Shown here piece after piece: positions 62,501 to 64,000 of a DNA stretch of 64,000 nt (positions are counted from its first letter, which is position 1; each line of letters opens with the position of its first letter). The position numbers and the translations under genes are program-made. Where the stretch lies: positions 118,764-182,763 of the forward strand of contig RCAB01000088.1 in the NCBI GenBank assembly GCA_003640385.1. The letters are read 5' to 3'. The notes below the pieces were generated by a model, which had not been told where the DNA came from, searched no databases, and saw nothing but the letters and a program-made list of their open reading frames with translations. Source of the stretch: Setaria digitata. Taxonomy: Eukaryota; Nematoda; Chromadorea; Rhabditida; Setariidae.

Positions 62501-62711
62501 CTTCTACTGCGCTACCACTAATTGCATAAGCTGGTGAGATACTATGCACAACAGATGACGCAATACCATCAGCCCCCGAATAACCGTTGACTTTCTCGAT
62601 GGTGCTCCCGGCTGATGAACGAGTCAACTCATGTTTACGTTCTGCCTTCTTAGAATAGGAACGTAGCACCTTGTACATTACCCAGGTGAGACGGAGTACT
62701 GCGTGCGGCAA
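12722..62711 (-). CDS. vab-10: Spectraplakin VAB-10 (MACF1/dystonin/plectin family), forms A and B
   Basis: One gene fills 50 kb. I placed 82 coding exons from splice borders and continuous reading frame: 19 common 5' exons, one rod exon, one terminal exon for form A, and 61 exons for form B. Domain order in form A is CH2, plakin domain with SH3, Arg/Glu-rich rod, then about 50 plectin repeats. In form B it is the same head, then about 30 spectrin repeats, two EF-hands, GAS2 and a basic tail. From the ATG at 62678, form A is about 3476 residues and form B about 5037, or 5246 with the rod exon; CH1-containing forms would be longer. Known from C. elegans: VAB-10A anchors epidermal hemidesmosomes and intermediate filaments, while VAB-10B links actin and microtubules in morphogenesis, nuclear migration and axons. 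Large introns (18262-19258, 36748-37711, 48618-50242, 54728-55910, 57171-58461, 58810-60566, 61225-62315) show no further exons. Four form B introns start with GC. Confidence 0.96.
13870..14778 (-). CDS. vab-10: vab-10 form B GAS2 (GAR) microtubule-binding domain exons
   Basis: Exons 14656-14778 and 13870-13987. Seen: [20 protein letters not shown], then [20 protein letters not shown], then [20 protein letters not shown] and HDPCR. These are the hallmark strands of the GAS2-related domain, including the Cys-x-Cys and the VGGGW turn. Known role: direct binding to and stabilisation of microtubules. The intron falls after GHYR with a GTGAGT donor. No residue of the family signature appears lost. 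Confidence 0.95.
14864..15216 (-). CDS. vab-10: vab-10 form B EF-hand pair, both loops non-canonical
   Basis: Exons 15054-15216 and 14864-14976, joining the last spectrin repeat to GAS2. Seen: hand 1 is [20 protein letters not shown], and loop position 12 is Ala where Glu/Asp is normally required. Hand 2 is [14 protein letters not shown], and the loop is one residue shorter than the canonical 12 (vertebrate FDRDGDGYIDYYEF). In vertebrate spectraplakins the EF pair packs against GAS2. Here the fold is likely kept, but calcium binding is probably weak or absent. Confidence 0.93.
15670..18261 (-). CDS. vab-10: vab-10 form B spectrin rod, C-terminal block
   Basis: Seven exons: 18050-18261, 17595-17826, 17264-17470, 16716-16955, 16156-16283, 15876-16010, 15670-15790. 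All phases match. Helical spectrin-repeat signatures are visible ([57 protein letters not shown]). The 17264 donor reads AAG|GCATGT and is the only phase-compatible site that keeps the repeat intact, so it is called as a GC-AG intron. The 15670 boundary leads directly into the EF-hand exon. Confidence 0.92.
16353..16683. repeat. 165-bp tandem duplication around a single N (intronic)
   Basis: 16353-16517 and 16519-16683 appear identical, with one N at 16518 between them. It lies in the vab-10 intron 16284-16715, so coding is unaffected. It is most likely an uncollapsed contig overlap. Confidence 0.9.
19259..22865 (-). CDS. vab-10: vab-10 form B spectrin rod, block 4
   Basis: Ten exons: 22639-22865, 22331-22500, 22066-22276, 21802-21960, 21223-21348, 20780-21010, 20328-20486, 20093-20221, 19752-19949, 19259-19525. 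Each exon reads as spectrin-repeat helices with conserved Trp positions ([57 protein letters not shown]). Phases join without gaps, and there is no catalytic or membrane feature. The rod acts as a long flexible spacer between the actin-binding head and the microtubule-binding tail. Confidence 0.92.
23058..28777 (-). CDS. vab-10: vab-10 form B spectrin rod, block 3
   Basis: Thirteen exons: 28558-28777, 28087-28343, 27562-27663, 26969-27161, 26500-26685, 26091-26234, 25607-25882, 25035-25220, 24738-24851, 24357-24542, 23965-24177, 23331-23591, 23058-23229. Repeats show the usual Trp and heptad pattern ([45 protein letters not shown]). The 25607 donor is CAG|GCATAA; reading on would stop within two codons, and splicing to 25220 restores a perfect repeat, so a GC-AG intron is inferred. 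An open stretch at 23721-23868 is skipped because joining 23965 to 23591 gives the normal repeat length. Confidence 0.91.
26814..26840. repeat. TTTAAA hexamer repeat (intronic)
   Basis: Four to five tandem copies of the self-complementary hexamer aattta/taaatt lie in a vab-10 intron. It is a simple microsatellite. Confidence 0.85.
27730..27963. repeat. 92-bp direct repeat next to a single N (intronic)
   Basis: 27730-27821 is repeated at 27872-27963. A single N follows the first copy at 27822, and 49 unique bases lie between. It is within the intron 27664-28086, so no exon is touched. An assembly join artefact is the simplest reading. Confidence 0.9.
29213..33743 (-). CDS. vab-10: vab-10 form B spectrin rod, block 2
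   Basis: Twelve exons: 33473-33743, 33281-33390, 33081-33197, 32884-33002, 32410-32669, 31894-32131, 31381-31642, 30997-31209, 30714-30846, 30327-30583, 29680-29775, 29213-29505. Repeats are recognisable ([58 protein letters not shown]). The 33473 donor is AAG|GCAGGA with no GT in the usable stretch, so it is a GC-AG intron. The 29505 start and 29213 end are the least certain borders: they were chosen because they keep phase, and they add an odd basic segment ([15 protein letters not shown]) at the 5' side of that exon. Confidence 0.88.
34034..39483 (-). CDS. vab-10: vab-10 form B-specific start of the spectrin rod (block 1)
   Basis: Twelve exons: 39337-39483, 38921-39108, 38573-38723, 38067-38243, 37712-37908, 36583-36747, 36064-36241, 35726-35905, 35434-35649, 35019-35172, 34600-34750, 34034-34241. 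The first exon begins [14 protein letters not shown] after a TTTGCAG acceptor in phase 0, so it can be joined directly to the common exon ending at 50243 or to the rod exon ending at 47991, skipping the form A exon. The first repeats are weakly conserved coiled coil. The 36583 donor is GAG|GCTTGC; phase requires this GC site. Confidence 0.89.
40673..40694. repeat. 22-bp palindrome in the form A/B switch intron
   Basis: ttctacttag and ctaagtagaa form a hairpin with a two-base centre, with outer TTGG/CCAA pairing around it. The function is unknown. Confidence 0.7.
41541..41585. repeat. TA microsatellite downstream of form A poly(A) site
   Basis: About 22 AT dinucleotides lie directly beyond the putative form A polyadenylation signal, on the side where transcription would terminate. 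Confidence 0.9.
41623..41628 (-). terminator. Candidate polyadenylation signal for vab-10 form A
   Basis: AATAAA on the minus strand, 232 nt after the form A TAA stop at 41860-41862. This supports a true alternative 3' end rather than a retained internal exon. Confidence 0.65.
41860..47733 (-). CDS. vab-10: vab-10 form A terminal exon: about 50 plectin-type repeats
   Basis: A single 5874-nt exon (1957 codons plus stop) begins [17 protein letters not shown] after a TTTGTTTCAG acceptor. The open frame continues to 47898, but those residues are intronic. Seen: about 50 matches to the plectin-repeat core of the form (T/S)-L-x-E-A-(I/L/V)-x-x-G-L-I-D, spaced about 35-45 residues, e.g. [36 protein letters not shown]. 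These are followed by a Ser/Arg-rich linker ([19 protein letters not shown]), two more repeats and a Ser/Thr tail ending SDVFPQ. Known: plectin repeats bind intermediate filaments. In worms VAB-10A attaches epidermal filaments to hemidesmosomes. Length agrees with the worm form A. Confidence 0.97.
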   Translation of the reverse strand: MPNLSHGMQQAIVSEGGELEEFEESRDVPERATIAEHEDEMQMYQEETITKTQFYEMEGILHKQTGEILTFVEAIRQGLLDLHSGGGEFYDIVSGARISLEKAAELGYIDGGFHEVLNTHYGVRHPETGKSLSLLEAIQIGLYDPDIRQLRDIETGEILPMYDCISRGIITLDTQHRLVKMGVLKLPPMSLKSAIEQGVVNKETGYFTGKYTRETMPLKDALYNGYIQIGGSRPHTMIAITLSDCLETGLIDGFTGEFVDKHGGEKITLREAVSKQHALLNLHVPEIVKTDENRRVTLGEAIIRNAVNTRQGNFNDLLKNQSLTLQEAFSKDLIQKPMTLTEISQKDLIDSTNKFIDGGTKGRFTLLEAVAAGLLDPDVRHIVDPDEKDVISIAEALERGILESDGRIMLQKQQKVFSVSEAVSDGLLIKRVRHSIFNVKGIKNTKTEENLTFNEAVDCGVIILQAERIVDTATNESFLINDCANKDLLDPMLFEFLTTSLGIKNGMAQDMTVIRAVAKGFIDSQKGVYVDKRTNRELSPKQAYDEGLLTLKGALQLSSMFDIHPSLVTPVKKIDHKKRIRRPGQTQDTATDQVKVTLAEAMRQGLIDSRTHRFRQGDTEMSFEEALNQGLIHPSDEWIIPSRNTGAGPTIEEKVTESVTETAQQLAPKFYPDKNIEETVTTIKKVKKTETTALGGPGGVSVYRAITGSKDSLEVPANGYHVFEAERKGYLNLKTGTISLPNLNRALSLEEAFQLGFLDCKSVTFRNPSTGNHIPITEAMNKKIISKNGFMEQAGRMVDLETLINNKVVLVEAEVPVRVGSMRKKIMQFSPDSEAVMSFRPIGTAAVEETEQSWTFDSTKGELVDHVSGDRLTLDAALASGKIAPEDLRVFDTLTAREMSFEEAEKWGVIDERDHYYLDKRENKRYSLAQAASQHRVFPTGGVPENASDAVHTTYKIQKRSELSKKEALFGGLSECAEQTLTNALDSGWYDVKNGMFTHPQTQKQMSLKESIIKGLFSPYGTTVLDKRKMRELSLLEAIDENIINDTEGTVLDTETGNFLDLRTAHSQGILKSKALPHSLEKALVSGKLDLSTGRLTTPDGSNVKIEDAIAAKLIDSESIIFRDPSTGEELPYGVAVEKKVIDPVKGTVQTKNSTELMTFPQALTSGVLAGAGSRKHTLQKPQLIERKLQLTPYAPEPAEKSTLAVVEKRTLGPGRQEMVDLGGGKQVMVKVVRGEGGVEKGEYVDPSSGMKFTIQLHGDPYVTEAKTVVKSTAQVQSVQLEPHAEFVGIDKIRDKRNGRIMSLQDAQRIGIARIDKKGKQMTKTYSVFRSNIQNAVTRGVVDARGEKLSLEDAVRAKLIDLQNLTYLSPKTGDALTLAQAANMGLVDVTLSETLPRGVCHPASGERISVQRAIELGIVNSKTGEVKNPFTNEKLAWLDIIKPVYTSLTMEGVYDPTKGYGVPVLTALTEGLIDATAGQYSNVITAEVITLKEAFNKGLIDAETYKAITEPFLIDYRTKKRLNLIEAVQSKLIDPRNKTIQFDEQIILPVSRATAEGKIPFFIGEKMKRVDKMTFAEALSKGMIDVAQNRFNDSDSGRQMSINQAIEEGYIDTGSIEALEGSDERNLANILFTEEFDDNSGRIKDKKSGLYLTFKSAVDRDVVDGDSLLHDLESSHTMTVKEALIQGLIDSDGKYVHARTGIRITLKEALSKGLIALIASPMQAAQAVAEAVKRRDAEGYRFKLESVEENKTGTGAPIYKEEIIIGKLSSPHRPEPGLSRRVRSSSEASRGSRGKSVIDDPQAMADLQHEFLDNLRERGFDVEEKVIEHPEGISRVSVREAAESGLLDVITGDIVHPTSGRRYPISRAVHMKMMTPNVAKRMMETLNISVDELGQTSLIESASISPSESGIKVYTKTVSWRGQPSELRQTTDPLAPYTSYASSTSSTAMRTSDVFPQ
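47991..48617 (-). CDS. vab-10: vab-10 Arg/Glu-rich helical rod exon
   Basis: A 627-nt exon (209 codons, phase 0 on both sides) starts [15 protein letters not shown] and ends EEEQRRPK. It is almost entirely E, R, K, A and D with few hydrophobics (e.g. [20 protein letters not shown]), so it may be a stable single alpha-helix rather than a true coiled coil. It sits where plectin has its rod, between the plakin domain and the plectin repeats. Because it is in phase 0 on both sides, it could be included or skipped in either form. The donor is AAA|GTAGGC. Confidence 0.93.
50243..52819 (-). CDS. vab-10: vab-10 plakin domain, C-terminal spectrin repeats
   Basis: Seven exons: 52623-52819, 52464-52558, 52066-52317, 51564-51775, 51172-51357, 50709-50853, 50243-50470. 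Seen: [19 protein letters not shown] after the SH3, then repeats with [40 protein letters not shown], and finally a helix ending [17 protein letters not shown]. The 51775 start follows an ATTAG acceptor; an alternative in-frame acceptor gives 51766. The last exon ends in phase 0 and is the probable branch point for forms A and B. Confidence 0.92.
53003..53707 (-). CDS. vab-10: vab-10 plakin-domain SH3
   Basis: Exons 53422-53707 and 53003-53237. The SH3 is split at [31 protein letters not shown] then [20 protein letters not shown] and [15 protein letters not shown]. This is the atypical plakin SH3 inserted in a spectrin repeat, in which the Pro-binding aromatic residues are mostly lost and the neighbouring repeat covers the groove. 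The first exon also carries the preceding repeat helix ([18 protein letters not shown]). Confidence 0.95.
53925..58809 (-). CDS. vab-10: vab-10 plakin domain, N-terminal spectrin repeats
   Basis: Seven exons: 58462-58809, 57068-57170, 56731-56881, 56133-56313, 55911-56039, 54482-54727, 53925-54122. It starts [20 protein letters not shown], matching the first plakin-domain helix (YExLxxxLLxWI), followed by [10 protein letters not shown] and [11 protein letters not shown]. Later landmarks are [20 protein letters not shown] and [20 protein letters not shown] with [17 protein letters not shown], all conserved in plakins. Exon 57068-57170 has a GTCAGT donor in phase 1. The domain targets plakins to adhesion complexes. 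Confidence 0.94.
56661..56700. repeat. 15-bp perfect inverted repeat next to a splice donor
   Basis: tcttattcaactact (56661-56675) and agtagttgaataaga (56686-56700) form a perfect stem with a 10-nt loop, about 30 nt inside the intron from the donor at 56730 on the minus strand. Confidence 0.8.
59931..60000. repeat. 70-bp palindrome in a vab-10 intron
   Basis: The centre ttctgtaatc/gattacagaa is perfect with no loop. Outer arms pair imperfectly out to tgtta/taaca (59931-59963 with 59964-60000). It lies in the intron 58810-60566. The loopless centre suggests a small inverted-repeat element or cruciform rather than a miRNA precursor. Confidence 0.75.
60567..61224 (-). CDS. vab-10: vab-10 CH2 calponin-homology domain exons
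   Basis: Exons 61039-61224 and 60567-60755. Seen: [40 protein letters not shown], then [40 protein letters not shown]. This is a complete CH2 of a spectrin/plakin-type actin-binding domain. The leading [10 protein letters not shown] corresponds to the CH1-CH2 linker, so CH1-containing transcripts must join here from exons further upstream. CH2 alone binds actin poorly in related proteins. Confidence 0.95.
62316..62711 (-). CDS. vab-10: vab-10 alternative 5' exon (CH1-less N-terminus)
   Basis: The reading frame runs from the first in-frame ATG at 62678 ([20 protein letters not shown]) to [14 protein letters not shown] at a AAA|GTTTGT donor in phase 0, matching the CH2 exon. It is Ser/Arg/Lys rich with no known domain and no CH1 similarity. 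A good acceptor (acattcag) at 62712 leaves open an upstream exon joining at 62711. Mammalian plectin, dystonin and MACF1 use alternative first exons at the same place, some giving CH2-only forms. Confidence 0.7.
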
Positions 62712-64000
62712 CTGAATGTAGATAGAGAATGGAAGTAACGACACTAGACTTTGTAGACACACGTACGTGTGCACTCACACACACAAATAAGGGAACACTT
62801 CCCGTGCACAATAATTAGGTATTGGAGCTATCCAACAGCACACAGCAGCGGCGATTCGAAAATGAGAATGACAAAAGATGGTTGTGCGGTAAATGTGTGT
62901 ATGTGTGTGTGTGCGTCCTGTGGGTGTATGCTGAAGTATGATTTCAATTTCCACAAAATGCTGCTGTAGAAGTGCACACTGCAATACTGCAGTAGCCCGA
63001 TGCAACCACTACTGCTGCAGAATGGAACTGTCAATTACGATGTTTAATGAAGCAGCAGTTCCCATTGCAGTACAGTCTGCACCGCTGCTCTTTTTTCAAG
63101 TTTTACCATATACGCCTTGAGTATACAGCCCCTCCTCCTGCAGAATCCTCCCACATCATTACACCTGTCCTCAGATATGTGTCCCTGCCTTCCATCTGTT
63201 GCACATGTCCTCCTATTAACATATAGAAGGAAAGTGAGGAAACACCTGAAGGAGAATCATCTTTGAGTCTCAGCCATCCCTGGCCAATTCCACAGTCCTG
63301 TTATCCACCCCGACTTTTCTAGTTCAAAAGGTTTACGGGATGTCTCCAAATGTCCTTCAAATAATTATTTGTTGCCCTTTACGTCCAGCCCTCTCTCTTT
63401 CTCTTCCCTTGCGCTCCGACACTTCGTACAAACAGCCTCTTCAATGTCACGCAAGTTTAAATCTTCATGCTTCGCTGTTGTGACATATTCTTAATACTTA
63501 CGAAATGGTCTAGGCAACAGTGAATACTTATTTGAGGACAAATTCGAGAACTAACCTCTTTACACCTATCACTGCAGTTTTAAACATTTTCTACATATTA
63601 TTTTCCATTTAAATGGCAAGGAAATTAGAATAACTTTTCCATTCAATATAGTCGCTGAAGTTTCAAAACGAATGGAAAGAGGAAGCTTTCATCGAGAATA
63701 TATACCATTGAAAGAATAGGCCAAAAAGACGGATGAGAATAGAAGAAAAACGAACGATGAAATGAGCACCAGTAAACTTTTCTCCTCATCTTATAGCAAA
63801 CAACCCCTGCTGCTTCATCCCAGTTCCAATATTTTTATTTTCCATCTCACATCTAGAGTTTCTTTTTTTTCATGTATTAAAAATCTAATCAGAATCATTT
63901 ATGCTGCCATATTCCTGATGCTCCTTTCGTTTACTTTTAAATTCTCTCAGATTGGTTCAGTAAACAACTATATATGTAACTATATATATATATATATATA
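62712..64000. other. Upstream or first-intron DNA, no exon seen
   Basis: No stretch resembles CH1 (which should contain TFTKWxN, DLRDG and ILHFQ-like motifs) on the minus strand. 62893-62914 is a GT-rich microsatellite. The window ends in a TA repeat (about 63967-64000). The region may hold the promoter of the alternative start and, for longer transcripts, intron. Confidence 0.55.

Noticed and set aside
1..64000. tRNA, rRNA, CRISPR arrays, transposase genes, viral genes
   Set aside because: Scanned by eye on both strands. No cloverleaf, array or transposase/integrase motif was recognised. A tRNAscan or RepeatMasker run would be needed to exclude small ones.

Overview
The window is a piece of an AT-rich nematode genome. 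The pattern fits a parasitic clade III/filarial-type worm, but I cannot name the species. The evidence is short introns with mostly GT...(T)TTCAG borders, a VAB-10-type spectraplakin with both plectin-repeat and spectrin-repeat ends, a family 92 glycosyltransferase of the kind expanded in nematodes, and a plausible spliced-leader acceptor. No bacterial, viral or CRISPR features were seen.

Layout. (1) 1-2143, minus strand: the 5' part (six exons, running off the left edge) of a WD40 protein that best matches HPS5, a BLOC-2 subunit of lysosome-related organelle biogenesis. (2) 2144-5314: intergenic, no gene I can support. (3) 5315-11115, plus strand: a twelve-exon type II membrane glycosyltransferase of family GT92. 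My exon chain closes exactly in frame at 505 residues. (4) 11116-12392: convergent intergenic region with a single-N assembly duplication. (5) 12722-62711, minus strand: about 50 kb of one gene, the nematode spectraplakin vab-10 (MACF1/dystonin/plectin family), for which I placed 82 coding exons. (6) 62712-64000: upstream or first-intron DNA with no exon seen.

The vab-10 locus is a fork. A common 5' part encodes an alternative N-terminus, CH2 of the actin-binding domain, and a plakin domain with embedded SH3. It is followed by an Arg/Glu-rich rod exon (47991-48617). It then ends in one of two ways. Form A uses a 5.9-kb terminal exon (41860-47733) with about 50 plectin-type repeats, for intermediate-filament and hemidesmosome attachment. 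Form B skips that exon and uses 61 exons (12722-39483) encoding about 30 spectrin repeats, a pair of degenerate EF-hands, a GAS2 microtubule-binding domain and a basic Ser/Arg tail with an EB1-type TRIP motif. All junctions at the fork are phase 0, and the form B exons sum to 3727 codons plus stop with no frameshift. CH1 of the actin-binding domain is not in the window.

Most notable: the A/B fork; a CH2-only alternative start; five GC-AG introns; EF-hands lacking canonical calcium ligands; several long hairpins in introns; and three single-N direct duplications that look like assembly artefacts and lie outside coding exons.
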